A stretch of 64,000 nucleotides of DNA from Chitinophagaceae bacterium (GCA_016713085.1 JADJPV010000001.1:2005001-2069000), one strand, 5' to 3'; positions 48,072 to 57,376 are shown, counted from the first letter of the stretch. The notes: generated by a model from the sequence alone, not told the origin. Translations and numbers: made by a program.

Positions 48072-48857
48072 ATGCAAAAACTTTTTTTATCAATTGTCAT
48101 TGCTCTTTTTTTTCTTTCCTCCTGTAACATGCATGAAGAAATCGATTTAAGTAAAGAAGGAAATGGTCACTACCAAATTAGCATTGATATGAGTCAGGCT
48201 TTGGAGATGATGAAGTCAATGGGCGGCTCAGAAAAAATTCCGGATAGTGTTGCCAGTAAGAAAATAGATACGGCCATTGCACTCAATTATATGATTGACT
48301 CAAGTGGCGGCGAATTTACTGCTGCAGAAAAAGCATATTTCTACAATGGCAAGATGAATATGAAGGCAGATATGAAAGAAAATAAAATGGATATTGTGCT
48401 CAAGTTCCCTGTAAAGAACGCCATGGACCTGAAAAACTTTTTCACTGTATATGATAAAGTAGATTCGCTGAACAAATTAAAAAAGAAAGAAAAAGAAGCT
48501 GCCGAAGCAGGTAATCCGAATGCAATGCCTAACGCAATGGACCCGTCGAAAGGAATGATGGATGCAAGCAGTCTTCCTGTTAAACGCTCACCTTATATTA
48601 TTACGGATACCAGCATTGAGCGCATGGTTCAAACAAGCGCAGAAATGATGGGCGAAATGGGGGAACAGGCACAGGGTGCAGAGATGTTTATGAGCCAGAT
48701 GACGATCATGACCACTATTAAATTGCCCCGCCCGGTAAAAAGACTGGATGGCAAAAATGTAAAACTGAGTGATGATAAAAAAAGCATCTTTTTCTCTGCT
48801 ACCATTGCTGAAATGAAAGAGAACCCTGATGTAGGCGGGTTTAAAGTTGTTTTTTGA
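48072..48857 (+). CDS. Lipoprotein of unknown function
   Basis: 261 residues from ATG 48072 (MQKLFLSIVIALFFLSSC, lipid Cys18). An ATG at 48051 adds seven basic residues and is less likely. The mature protein begins NMHEEIDLSKEGNGHYQISI, as in DUF6263/LPP-type surface lipoproteins, and is rich in Met, Lys and Asp with an internal low-complexity segment (AEAGNPNAMPNAMDPSKGMM). I recognise no domain. It ends 25 nt before a terminator shared with the convergent gene. Confidence 0.72.
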   Translation: MQKLFLSIVIALFFLSSCNMHEEIDLSKEGNGHYQISIDMSQALEMMKSMGGSEKIPDSVASKKIDTAIALNYMIDSSGGEFTAAEKAYFYNGKMNMKADMKENKMDIVLKFPVKNAMDLKNFFTVYDKVDSLNKLKKKEKEAAEAGNPNAMPNAMDPSKGMMDASSLPVKRSPYIITDTSIERMVQTSAEMMGEMGEQAQGAEMFMSQMTIMTTIKLPRPVKRLDGKNVKLSDDKKSIFFSATIAEMKENPDVGGFKVVF

Positions 48858-48881
48858 TCATACTTATTTCCCTGATAAAGT

Positions 48882-48922
48882 AAACAGCAGACTGAAGTAA
48901 CTCAGCCTGCTGTTTGCTTTTT
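48882..48922. terminator. Bidirectional intrinsic terminator
   Basis: aaacagcag ... ctgctgttt (48882-48890 with 48907-48915) with an inner ctga/tcag extension, followed by GCTTTTTATT. It lies between the convergent lipoprotein gene and the small gene at 48950. Confidence 0.85.
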
Positions 48923-48949
48923 ATTCAATGAGTAACGAAAGCGTTTGAA

Positions 48950-49210
48950 TTATTGACGGACACGTTTGAGTAAAGGTTCAGCACGCATTCCACTAACATC
49001 CCTGTAATCCACTAAAACCTTTACACCTGTTCCATTGAAGAGGTAGTGAATACCCGTAACACTTCCTCTTACTGAAATGGTTCCTGTGCCGGTAAATTCA
49101 AAAGTTATATCATCCCACATTTTGGGAGGTTCATTGGTTTCCTGTTTTGCAGTAACAGGTAATGACAATGATTGTCTTAATTCTTCTCTTTTACTTCCGC
49201 AGCAAGACAT
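48950..49210 (-). CDS. Small Cys-pair protein, last gene of an unrecognised four-gene module
   Basis: 86 residues from ATG 49210 (MSCCGSKREELRQSLSLP); the ATG at 49234 adds eight residues. It has a Cys-Cys pair at 3-4 and then a compact beta-rich domain (FEFTGTGTISVRGSVTGIHY, VLVDYRDVSGMRAEPLLKRV). There is no signal peptide or membrane helix. It is 24 nt downstream of the DUF1360 gene. The Cys-Cys pair echoes the Cys pairs in the 434-residue protein at 51843-53147. I recognise no family. Confidence 0.6.
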   Translation of the reverse strand: MSCCGSKREELRQSLSLPVTAKQETNEPPKMWDDITFEFTGTGTISVRGSVTGIHYLFNGTGVKVLVDYRDVSGMRAEPLLKRVRQ

Positions 49211-49234
49211 AGATTTTTGATTTTGAGTGAACAA

Positions 49235-49519
49235 TTATTTTTTTGATGTGGCTTTATAGAGTACACAGGCTCCGCCACTGATGGCAAGCCAGTAAATAAT
49301 TCCATTCTTCCAGCTGTCACTCATCCATATTGCAAATGGAATTGCAATCCAGATGCTGAGACAATAGAAACAATCGAGCAGGGAACCGAAGAATCCCTGC
49401 CCGAGTTGTTTACGAATACGGAAGATAATATCCCAAGGTCCGTCTTCTTCCGCCAGCAAATGGCATAACCGCCAGGTTGCCAGTACTGATATTCCAAATT
49501 GAAAAGAAGCAAATGCCAT
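49235..49519 (-). CDS. DUF1360-like small membrane protein
   Basis: 94 residues with the DUF1360 features: WRLCHLLAEEDGPWDIIFRI near the N-terminus, DCFYCLSIWIAI (the conserved Cys-x2-Cys in the second helix), and a C-terminal helix WLAISGGACVLY. DUF1360 proteins are small inner-membrane proteins of unknown biochemical role, known for example in sporulating firmicutes (YngL). Five nt separate it from the 722-residue gene upstream, so the two are one transcription unit. It is probably the membrane element of the module. Confidence 0.8.
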   Translation of the reverse strand: MAFASFQFGISVLATWRLCHLLAEEDGPWDIIFRIRKQLGQGFFGSLLDCFYCLSIWIAIPFAIWMSDSWKNGIIYWLAISGGACVLYKATSKK

Positions 49520-49524
49520 TCTGT

Positions 49525-51693
49525 TTATTTACGCTGTATATAAATCGAAGCACTGTTTTGATATGGCCCTTCATGTCCGCTGTTGTAACCATTGGTGCGG
49601 CGCATATATGCATTCAACCCAAACGATAATACTGCAAACTCTTCTGTTGCTCTTAACCATCCACCTTCAGTTGCTGAAGGCTGCATCTGCATGGTTACAA
49701 AGCCGGATGTAAGAAAATCGCCCAATGTTCCTGTATAACCGGGACAGCCATTGCCATCTGTATTTGAAGCACTGCTGCCACTTGCCAGTGAACTTATTTT
49801 TAAACCTGAAATGCTTAGCGGTGTTGTTACATTTACTTCAATATCCTGCGGGCATTTCGACATGGTGAGTGAATATGAATCCATAAATCCCCATGCATCA
49901 TTTGCTTTAAATTCAAGAGCAAGCGGAGTATTCATTTCAGCTGCTGTCATCTTCACCAGGTTACATGGGAGGCTTTCAAGCGGCGCAGTAAAATGTACAT
50001 TGCGTAAACCAAATTCAATTGGTCTGTTGTTGATGTACAACGCAACCAGGTCTCTTGCATTGGGAACTAAATTGCCAGCTGCATCATAACCTTCAATTAA
50101 AAAGAAAATTCCGCCCGGAGTTCCTGCTTCATAAATAGCAGTATTCAATTTCATGTAACGGTCAAGGTTGGAGAACTCCCAGTCAACTCCATCTAAATAT
50201 GCTTCGGCCTGGATGTTTTTATATGCAGGTACAACCTGTACTGGTCCGCCATCAACTTTTAATCCTGTGTTGAACGGCCCTGTTACTTCTCCATTATAAA
50301 ACAGTACATGACGTTTTGAAAATAATGGATGCCTGCACTGTTCATTTACAAATTGCCATCCTGAACCGGATTTGCGATAACGGATGGTATAATGCCTGAT
50401 TACAGGATCATCTTTTTTTCGTTGTGTGTTGAACATACAACCTTTTACATCAATCACACTTTTCCATGCAGCACAATCAACAGCAAAGCCAGCCTGTGAA
50501 TTATGAACAGTGATTTTGCCCGTAGCCGCAAGATGATTATTGTAACCGTTTCTGTCTAAGGCAGCAGGTAATACACTGGCTCCTGTATTTTGATTTCCTC
50601 CAATAAAAACATTACCCAAACTGCCAACAAGATTTCCATTGAAACAGAAAGAAGATGGGCGAATGATTTCAGCAGGGAAACAAAAATCCAAACGCTGCAG
50701 TTGATTTACATTAAAATGCGGGGCACTTTCAAACAAACTGATTGTTGGATGAAAACTGTCGGAGATGTTTACAATGATATCCGGTCTTGATTGAACCACA
50801 CTGTTTTCACCTGATGGGACATCATTACTGATTTCATTTACCAATGCCAATTCACTGCTGCTGCGATCGTATTCAGCAAAGTTGAGTGTTAGGTTTACTC
50901 CCGGATCAGTACTGCAGAAAAGACGGATAGAGTCTTTCAGTTTACCCAACTGAATTTTATCGTATACCAGGCTTTGTTTATCAACAGCATTTGCTGACAA
51001 GCTTCTTGATGATACAAGTTGAAAATCGCTCAGCAGGTTTTGAGGGATAGCGTCTTTTGTTTTTTTTGCTTTTGTATCAGTTGTTGCAAAATTGATACGT
51101 GTATAAACATTGGCAAGCTTATCCGGTATCTGCACTTCATCTGCAAGATTGATCATAAGTGGTGTAAAGAACGGAGGAGGATCGGGCTGCGGAATAGGTG
51201 GTATACGTTCGGGGTATAATTTTTCAATTACTCCTCTCAGCATATCATTATCGAGTGCTTTCAACAGCCCTTTGTATGTATCTATCACCACCCATCTTCT
51301 GTAGCATGGATTAATTGTACAATGGCCACTGTAAAGTGTAACGTTACCATACAATAAAAAATCAGTAACCGATGCATAAGATGAACAGGTAAGTACAAGA
51401 TCATTATAATCTTTGTCGCTGCCCGCATCATTACTTTCAATATCAAACACAAAACTTCCGCCACTGACGGCTGGAAATTTTATTCTTGTGTCTGATTGAC
51501 GGAAGCCGCTGCCGGGATTATTTTGAATGGCCAGCAGCCATTGGTTACCTGTAACAGTAACCGCAGGAGCTCCAACAACACCGTTATAGGTTCCGTTTCC
51601 TGTGGCAGCTCCAATTACAATAAATCGCTGGGGAAAAGCAGCATCTTTCGACTTGACATTAATTGTCCAGTTTCCCTGCATGGAAATAAACAT
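49525..51693 (-). CDS. Large protein of unknown function, DUF4114-like beta domain at N-terminus
   Basis: 722 residues from ATG 51693 (MFISMQGNWTINVKSKDAAF); another start is ATG 51681, while ATG 51774 adds an uncharacteristic stretch. Residues about 5-120 form a beta-sandwich-like domain with FVFDIESNDAGSDKDYNDLV, whose D-x-D-Y/F-N-D-L pattern is like the calcium-binding part of DUF4114 and related domains. The rest (about 200-722) is Ser/Asp/Asn-rich beta structure with YGNVTLYSGHCTINPCYRRW and GGPVQVVPAYKNIQAEAYL. There is no signal peptide, no T9SS domain and no membrane helix, so the protein is probably cytoplasmic or is released by an unusual route. I recognise no family as a whole. Confidence 0.68.
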   Translation of the reverse strand: MFISMQGNWTINVKSKDAAFPQRFIVIGAATGNGTYNGVVGAPAVTVTGNQWLLAIQNNPGSGFRQSDTRIKFPAVSGGSFVFDIESNDAGSDKDYNDLVLTCSSYASVTDFLLYGNVTLYSGHCTINPCYRRWVVIDTYKGLLKALDNDMLRGVIEKLYPERIPPIPQPDPPPFFTPLMINLADEVQIPDKLANVYTRINFATTDTKAKKTKDAIPQNLLSDFQLVSSRSLSANAVDKQSLVYDKIQLGKLKDSIRLFCSTDPGVNLTLNFAEYDRSSSELALVNEISNDVPSGENSVVQSRPDIIVNISDSFHPTISLFESAPHFNVNQLQRLDFCFPAEIIRPSSFCFNGNLVGSLGNVFIGGNQNTGASVLPAALDRNGYNNHLAATGKITVHNSQAGFAVDCAAWKSVIDVKGCMFNTQRKKDDPVIRHYTIRYRKSGSGWQFVNEQCRHPLFSKRHVLFYNGEVTGPFNTGLKVDGGPVQVVPAYKNIQAEAYLDGVDWEFSNLDRYMKLNTAIYEAGTPGGIFFLIEGYDAAGNLVPNARDLVALYINNRPIEFGLRNVHFTAPLESLPCNLVKMTAAEMNTPLALEFKANDAWGFMDSYSLTMSKCPQDIEVNVTTPLSISGLKISSLASGSSASNTDGNGCPGYTGTLGDFLTSGFVTMQMQPSATEGGWLRATEEFAVLSFGLNAYMRRTNGYNSGHEGPYQNSASIYIQRK

Positions 51694-51842
51694 GATGATA
51701 AGGTTTAATGATGAGTGATAAAGGTTCGTAAAAAGGTAATAGTAGTAAGAATGTGCTGATAGAAAATCCTGCACTCCGCTTTCGTCATTGCATTAAAGCT
51801 GACAAACTAAAGGGAGTGCAGAATTTATATCTTCAACTGCGG

Positions 51843-53147
51843 TTAATCATCACCTGCAATAACAGGTGGTGGAGGGCAGCAACGGTATTCCTGCGATTTT
51901 TCCAGCAGTTCAATTTGTTTACGCAGCAAATCGTTTTCCAGCTGATTTCTTTCTTTTACCCATGGTTCGCAAACGTCACAATCATCGAGGCATCCTTTTA
52001 CAATGATACCAGGAGTTGGTAAAGAAAAGATTGATTCAAACTCAATATGCTGTTTTGTTTCAGTTGATACTTTGCCTTCTTTGCTGATCAATCCTTTTGA
52101 TGCAAGTTGTTCATCAACTTCTTTCAAAGCTTTTGCTCTGCTTTCTGTTTCAAGAGGCGTGCCGAAATTCTGATCGGGGATAAAAATTTTGCGGCCAATA
52201 TTTGGTGTTGATGAAATGGCGGCAAATGAAATATTATCTGCAGCCATTGCAGTAAGATTTGTTGAAGCCGCCGTTCTTTTCAGTAACACTGTTGCAGGAA
52301 TATCCTGCGGTACAAATGCAACGGGAATGCCTGTTGCTGCTGCCTGCAGAATACCGGCAACAGGAGCGCTTTCATCAAGCACCCTTCTTTCAATTGCAAC
52401 CAGTTCAAATTTGATGCGTTGTTTTTTATTAAGCCGGTAAAACATAAAAGTGATTGCATGACAGCGGTTGGGATTTTTAAATTCCCTGCTCGATGCTTCA
52501 AAATGATCCTGGCTTTCACCTTCAATATGTGTGCGGCTGCTTACTTCTCCAATAGAAACGGAATGTGCTTTTCTTGTTGAACTTACTGCCTGCGCTGCTG
52601 CACTTTCCACATGACTTTTCTGCTGATTGAGATAATCAGAAACAGAGTGACTGTTATGATTTCCACTTGCATTTGTACTTGCACTGGCACTGAGTGAAAA
52701 TGGATTCACGCTTCCTTTTGCATCGCCATGAAAATCCCAATGACTGTCGCTGCTGTTTTCAGAATGACCAGACTGCGAAGCCGATGCATCACCCATATAT
52801 TTCTGAAAGGCCGTCATATAATATTGCTCTTCCGAAATCTGTTCGCTGCGGTAACTCAGTTTGGTTTCACTGTCGTAGGTAAAACGGCTTCTCCTGTCGG
52901 TGGTACTCAGCTTTACTTTTTCACCCGGAAGTAAAGTGGTGCTGTAAACAGGGTCACCTAATACAAAACCAAGTGTGCAGCGTTCTAATTTAAAATGAAG
53001 AATTACTTCAACATTTACCCGTCTTCGGTTGCTGCCTAAAACAGAAGTGGGATAAGTTAATACCCGGCTGAACCGGAATACATCACAATGATCATCTTTG
53101 ATCAGTTCGGGGCAACAGGATATGCCGCCATCTTGTAGGTTGGCCAT
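51843..53147 (-). CDS. Protein of unknown function with Cys pairs and C-terminal coiled coil
   Basis: 434 residues. A beta-rich N-terminal part (about 20-115: FRFSRVLTYPTSVLGSNRRR, LGFVLGDPVYSTTLLPGEKV, STTDRRSRFTYDSETKLSYR) is followed by a low-complexity Ser/His/Asn/Gly region (about 120-185, with HSENSSDSHWDFHGD), then a second conserved-looking block (NPNRCHAITFMFYRLNKKQR, FELVAIERRVLDE), then GIIVKGCLDDCDVCEPW and a coiled coil (WVKERNQLENDLLRKQIELL) ending in a Cys-Cys-Pro4 tail. Cys pairs occur at both ends. No signal peptide or membrane helix. First gene of the module; 149 nt separate it from the next gene. No family recognised. Confidence 0.68.
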   Translation of the reverse strand: MANLQDGGISCCPELIKDDHCDVFRFSRVLTYPTSVLGSNRRRVNVEVILHFKLERCTLGFVLGDPVYSTTLLPGEKVKLSTTDRRSRFTYDSETKLSYRSEQISEEQYYMTAFQKYMGDASASQSGHSENSSDSHWDFHGDAKGSVNPFSLSASASTNASGNHNSHSVSDYLNQQKSHVESAAAQAVSSTRKAHSVSIGEVSSRTHIEGESQDHFEASSREFKNPNRCHAITFMFYRLNKKQRIKFELVAIERRVLDESAPVAGILQAAATGIPVAFVPQDIPATVLLKRTAASTNLTAMAADNISFAAISSTPNIGRKIFIPDQNFGTPLETESRAKALKEVDEQLASKGLISKEGKVSTETKQHIEFESIFSLPTPGIIVKGCLDDCDVCEPWVKERNQLENDLLRKQIELLEKSQEYRCCPPPPVIAGDD

Positions 53148-53332
53148 AAATGGTAAGGTTTAATGATGAACGATACTGTTAAGCAATCAAGGGAGTCAGA
53201 TAAACACTGGTGTTAAAACGGGAGTTGGGGGCTGTTAGCTAATAGCGAGTATAAAAGTATAATCATTTTTAACCTTTGTCAATACCATTTTCAGGTAATC
53301 ATAATTTTTTAACCTGCTTGTGACGGTATCGT

Positions 53333-53340
53333 TAATTTTG
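53333..53340 (+). promoter_or_regulatory. Candidate -7 element before nadB
   Basis: TAATTTTG matches TAnnTTTG and lies 17 nt before the nadB ATG. The -33 element is not clear. Confidence 0.4.
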
Positions 53341-53357
53341 AGTCTCAAGAAAATCGT

Positions 53358-54959
53358 ATGCAAACAGACATTCTCGTTATAGGTTCAGGAATTGCAGGGT
53401 TAACTTATGCAATTAAAATTGCTGAAGCATGTCCTGATAAAAAAGTACTGGTGGTAACAAAATCAAGTTCAGACGAAACCAATACAAAGTACGCCCAGGG
53501 CGGCATTGCGGTGGTTAACGATCTGGATAATGATAGTTTTGCCAAGCATATTGAAGACACAATTATTGCAGGCGACGGATTGTGTAATGAAGAAATTGTA
53601 GAGATTGTTGTGAAAGAAGGAACGCTTCGTGTAAACGAAATTATTGAATGGGGTGCAAAATTTGATAAAGATGCAGAAGGGGATTTTTCCTTAGGGAAAG
53701 AAGGGGGACATAGTGAAAACCGCATCCTTCATCACAAAGATGTAACAGGTGCAGAGATGGAAAGAGCGTTGATTGAAACCATCCGCAGAAGCAAAAATAT
53801 TCAGTTTGTGAATCATTATTTTATTGTTGACATCATTACACAGCATCATTTTGGTTTCTTAATTACCAAATCAACACCCGATGTACAATGTTATGGAGTA
53901 TATGCACTGAATTTACAAACGAACCAGATTGAAATCATTCAATCGAAGATTACGATGCTGGCAACAGGTGGTAATGGTCAGGTGTACCGAACCACAACAA
54001 ATCCTTCTATTGCAAGTGGTGATGGTGTAGCCATGATGTACCGTGCAAAAGGACGGATTGAAAATATGGAGTTCATTCAGTTTCATCCAACAGCTTTGTA
54101 CCAGGCCGGACAAAAAGGGCAGGCATTTTTAATTACTGAAGCGGTACGTGGTGATGGTGGTATTCTGCGTAATCATAAAGGCGAAGCATTTATGGAGCGG
54201 TACGATGAACGGAAAGATCTTGCTCCCCGTGATATTGTTGCAAGAGCCATTGACAGTGAAATGAAGATCAACGGTACAGAACATGTGTGGCTCGATTGCA
54301 AACATATGGATCAGGAAAAATTTATTCATCACTTCCCGAACATTTATGAAAAATGTAAAAGCCTTGGAATTGATGTTGCACAGCATATGATTCCTGTTGC
54401 GCCTGCAGCGCATTACAGTTGTGGCGGAATTAAAACAGATGAGTGGGGAAGAACATCGATTAAAAATTTATATGCAGCAGGTGAATGTGCAAGCACGGGT
54501 TTGCATGGTGCCAACCGTTTAGCAAGTAATTCATTGCTGGAAGCAATGGTATTTGCACACCGCAGTTTTATGGATGCAGTTGAGAAGATTAAATTAATGA
54601 ATGTTGAGCAGCCTTCTTTGCCTGAATGGAATGCAAGGGGAACAAGTTATCCGAAAGAGATGATCCTTATTACACAAAGTTTAAAAGAACTGCAGCAGGT
54701 TATGAGCGACTATGTAGGTATTGTTCGTAACGATATCCGTTTGCAGAGAGCCATGCGCAGACTGGATTTGTTATGGGAAGAAACAGAAAATCTGTATCGC
54801 AGTACAATCATTTCACCGCAGATAATGGAACTGAGAAATATGATCACTGTTGGATATTTAATAACGAAAGGTGCCGGATTCCGTAAAGAAAGCAGGGGGC
54901 TTCATTTCAATACCGATTATCCAAATAAGAGTGAGTTGTTACAAAACATTGTATTGTAG
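53358..54959 (+). CDS. nadB: L-aspartate oxidase
   Basis: 533 residues. FAD Rossmann start DILVIGSGIAGLTYAIK, then SDETNTKYAQGGIAVVND (conserved FAD loop), EGGHSENRILHHKD, GNGQVYRTTTNPSIASGDGV (FAD C-terminal half), EFIQFHPTALY (substrate loop), VAPAAHYSCGGIKTDEWGR and GECASTGLHGANRLASNSLL. It oxidises L-aspartate to iminoaspartate for NAD synthesis in the cytoplasm; nadA and nadC are not in this window. Translated 18 nt ahead of the acyltransferase gene and probably co-transcribed with it. Confidence 0.95.
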   Translation: MQTDILVIGSGIAGLTYAIKIAEACPDKKVLVVTKSSSDETNTKYAQGGIAVVNDLDNDSFAKHIEDTIIAGDGLCNEEIVEIVVKEGTLRVNEIIEWGAKFDKDAEGDFSLGKEGGHSENRILHHKDVTGAEMERALIETIRRSKNIQFVNHYFIVDIITQHHFGFLITKSTPDVQCYGVYALNLQTNQIEIIQSKITMLATGGNGQVYRTTTNPSIASGDGVAMMYRAKGRIENMEFIQFHPTALYQAGQKGQAFLITEAVRGDGGILRNHKGEAFMERYDERKDLAPRDIVARAIDSEMKINGTEHVWLDCKHMDQEKFIHHFPNIYEKCKSLGIDVAQHMIPVAPAAHYSCGGIKTDEWGRTSIKNLYAAGECASTGLHGANRLASNSLLEAMVFAHRSFMDAVEKIKLMNVEQPSLPEWNARGTSYPKEMILITQSLKELQQVMSDYVGIVRNDIRLQRAMRRLDLLWEETENLYRSTIISPQIMELRNMITVGYLITKGAGFRKESRGLHFNTDYPNKSELLQNIVL

Positions 54960-54977
54960 TTATTATCTTTATCATGT

Positions 54978-55879
54978 ATGTATTACCTGGTATTCAGAAT
55001 TTTTTACCTGATTTCACTGCTGCCATTTTTTATTTTATATGGCATTGCAGATTTCTTTTTGTGCTTACCTATTATGTTGTTGGCTATCGTAAAGAAGTTG
55101 TGATGACAAACCTTCGATATGCTTTCCCTGAAAAAACGGAAGAAGACTTAAAATCCATTGCAAAGAAATTCTACCGCAACTTTATTGACAACTGGATAGA
55201 AACGATCAAACTCATTTCCATCAGCAAGCAATCATTGAACAAACGGATCAGTGGAAACTTTGAAGTATTTCATCAATTGTATAACAGCGGCAAAGCTGTA
55301 CAGGTAAACCTTGGTCATTTTTTTAACTGGGAAATTATGACCCTGCATACAGGCATCAATCAGCCATATACTTTTCTTACTGTGTATCTGCCGCAGAGCA
55401 ATAAGATCATGAACCGGTTGATTCTTTATGTACGCAGCCGTTGGGGTAATCCGCAGTTGCCATCAACTGACATGGCAAGGGCTATTATTCCCTGGAGGAA
55501 AAAACAATACCTGCTTGCATTGGGATCTGATCAAAGTCCTGCACCTGAAAGCGGATACTGGCTTAATTTTATGAATCGTCCGGCTCCATTTGTAAAAGGT
55601 TCAGAAAAATTTGCACGCATACAGGGCGTTCCTGTAGTAATGATGACAACAACAAAACCCAAGCGGGGCCATTATCATTTTGATTATTTTATGCTGGCAG
55701 AAGATCCCAAAGCATTACCTGATGGCGAACTGATGAGGCAGTATGTAAGACACCTCGAAGAAAATATCAGGCTGCAGCCTGAGCTTTATTTATGGAGCCA
55801 CCGCCGCTGGAAACACAACTGGAAAGATGAGTACCATGCTTTGTGGGTTGATGAAGAAGCAATGCCTGCAGCAAAATAA
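54978..55879 (+). CDS. LpxL/HtrB-type lipid A acyltransferase, one missing T at 55056-55060
   Basis: The correct start is ATG 54978 (MYYLVFRIFYLISLLPFFIL), giving a hydrophobic N-terminal anchor. A one-base shortage in the T5 run 55056-55060 then shifts into the main frame (FFVLTYYVVGYRKEVVMTNL). The ATG at 54974 in the main frame gives an unlikely hydrophilic N-terminus and is rejected. The restored protein has 300 residues. The acyltransferase motif is VNLGHFFNWEIMTL (H-x4-E) with LALGSDQSPAPES downstream. It transfers a secondary acyl chain to lipid A or a related lipid at the inner membrane. Confidence 0.86.
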
Positions 55880-55895
55880 GTTACTTCAATCAAAA

Positions 55896-57302
55896 TTAAT
55901 TCAGTGCACTTGCTTCTTTCACCACAGGAATCTTCTGTTCTTTAATTTTTTCAAATCCACCAATTACATTGCGGATATTATGAAATCCATGCCGCTTCAG
56001 CAATGAAGATGCAATTACACTTCTGTAACCTCCGGCACAATGCACATAGAGATTATCCCTTTCTTCAATATTTGCTATCAATCCAAGATCATTCATTTCA
56101 TTTAATGGCAGATTCACAGCATCTTTTACATGACCATCTGCAAACTCTGTTTCTTTCCGAACATCTACAACAACTAAGTTATCATCATGCGGATAATCCA
56201 TCGCCAGTTCATCCGCTTCCACATCAATGATCAGGTCAACTGTTTCACCTGCCTTCTGCCATGCTTCAAAACCACCTTTTAAATAACCCTTTACTTTATC
56301 AAAGCCCACTCTTGCCAAACGGATGATGGTTTCTTCTTCTTTGCCTTCATCGCAAACAAGTAAAATATGTTCATCAAATGGTAACAGGCCACCGGCCCAT
56401 TCGGCAAATCTTCCTTCCAAACCAATACTGATTGAGCCCGGAACAAAGCCCTGTGTGAACAGATTTGCATTCCTTGTATCAAGTATCAGTGTTTTGTCCT
56501 GTTCAGCAAGTTCTTTAAATGCATCAACGCTCAATTCGGTTAATCCTGTTTTCAAAACAGCATCTAATGCACCATAACCTTCCTTATTGATTTTTGCGTT
56601 GATAGGAAAATAGGCAGGAGGTGCTTCCAACCCATCGGTAACAGCTTTAATAAAATCTTCTTTTGATTGCTGCTGCAAGGCATAATTACTTTGTTTCTGT
56701 TTGCCAATTGTACTGGATGTTTCCGGTCCCATACTTTTTCCGCAGGAGCTGCCAGGTCCATGGGCCGGGTAAACAATCACATCATCAGCAAGCGGCATGA
56801 TCTTCTTTTGCAATGATTCATACATCAGGCCTGCGAGATCAGACACAGATATATCACCACCCTGTGCAAGATCCGGTCTTCCAACATCACCTACAAACAG
56901 TGTATCACCTGTAAATACAGCACTGTCTTTACCTTGTTCATCTTTCAGCAAATAGCAGGAGCTTTCAAATGTATGTCCGGGAGTATGCAATACTTCAATA
57001 GTAAGGGCACCTATTTTAAATTGTTCGCCATCCTTCGCCACATATACGGGAAAGGTGGTTTCTGTTTCAGGTCCATAAACGATGGGTGCGTTTGATTGCT
57101 TGGCAAGATCAAGATGACCACTTACAAAATCGGCATGAAAATGTGTTTCAAAAATATATTTGATGACCGCATTCCGCTCTTTAGCCAGGTTGAGATACAC
57201 TTCTACATCACGCAATGGGTCGATAATAGCGCATTCTCCATTACTTTCAATATAATAAGCCGCTTCACTCAAACAGTTGGTATATAGTTGCTGTACGTAC
57301 AT
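55896..57302 (-). CDS. CstB-like persulfide dioxygenase/rhodanese fusion
   Basis: 468 residues from ATG 57302 (MYVQQLYTNCLSEAAYYIES). The N-terminal metallo-beta-lactamase domain (about 1-250) has THFHADFVSGHLDL (His54, His56, Asp58) and HTPGHTFESSCYLL, with PAHGPGSSCGKSMG supplying a conserved Cys near the active site. A middle rhodanese-like domain (about 260-355, DTRNANLFTQGFVPGSISIG) has the loop CDEGKEEE instead of a typical CxxGxR, and a C-terminal rhodanese (365-460, DVRKETEFADGHV) has HCAGGYRS. This domain order and length match CstB, which oxidises low-molecular-weight persulfide and forms thiosulfate. An ArsR regulator precedes it. Confidence 0.85.
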   Translation of the reverse strand: MYVQQLYTNCLSEAAYYIESNGECAIIDPLRDVEVYLNLAKERNAVIKYIFETHFHADFVSGHLDLAKQSNAPIVYGPETETTFPVYVAKDGEQFKIGALTIEVLHTPGHTFESSCYLLKDEQGKDSAVFTGDTLFVGDVGRPDLAQGGDISVSDLAGLMYESLQKKIMPLADDVIVYPAHGPGSSCGKSMGPETSSTIGKQKQSNYALQQQSKEDFIKAVTDGLEAPPAYFPINAKINKEGYGALDAVLKTGLTELSVDAFKELAEQDKTLILDTRNANLFTQGFVPGSISIGLEGRFAEWAGGLLPFDEHILLVCDEGKEEETIIRLARVGFDKVKGYLKGGFEAWQKAGETVDLIIDVEADELAMDYPHDDNLVVVDVRKETEFADGHVKDAVNLPLNEMNDLGLIANIEERDNLYVHCAGGYRSVIASSLLKRHGFHNIRNVIGGFEKIKEQKIPVVKEASALN

Positions 57303-57376
57303 GTGCATTGTTTCTTGGATGCAAAAATACGTTTCTGCAGCTAAATTGCTGTTTTGTTGAAGGTTGAAAGGGACAC

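Noticed and set aside
54974..55060. ATG 54974 as the start of the LpxL-like gene
   Set aside because: It gives an N-terminus unlike the family. ATG 54978 in the other frame gives the hydrophobic anchor, and one missing T at 55056-55060 explains the join.
8810..55879. Programmed ribosomal frameshifting as an explanation of the twelve breaks
   Set aside because: The affected genes are housekeeping enzymes with no known frameshifting, both directions of shift occur, and there are no consistent slippery heptamers or downstream structures.
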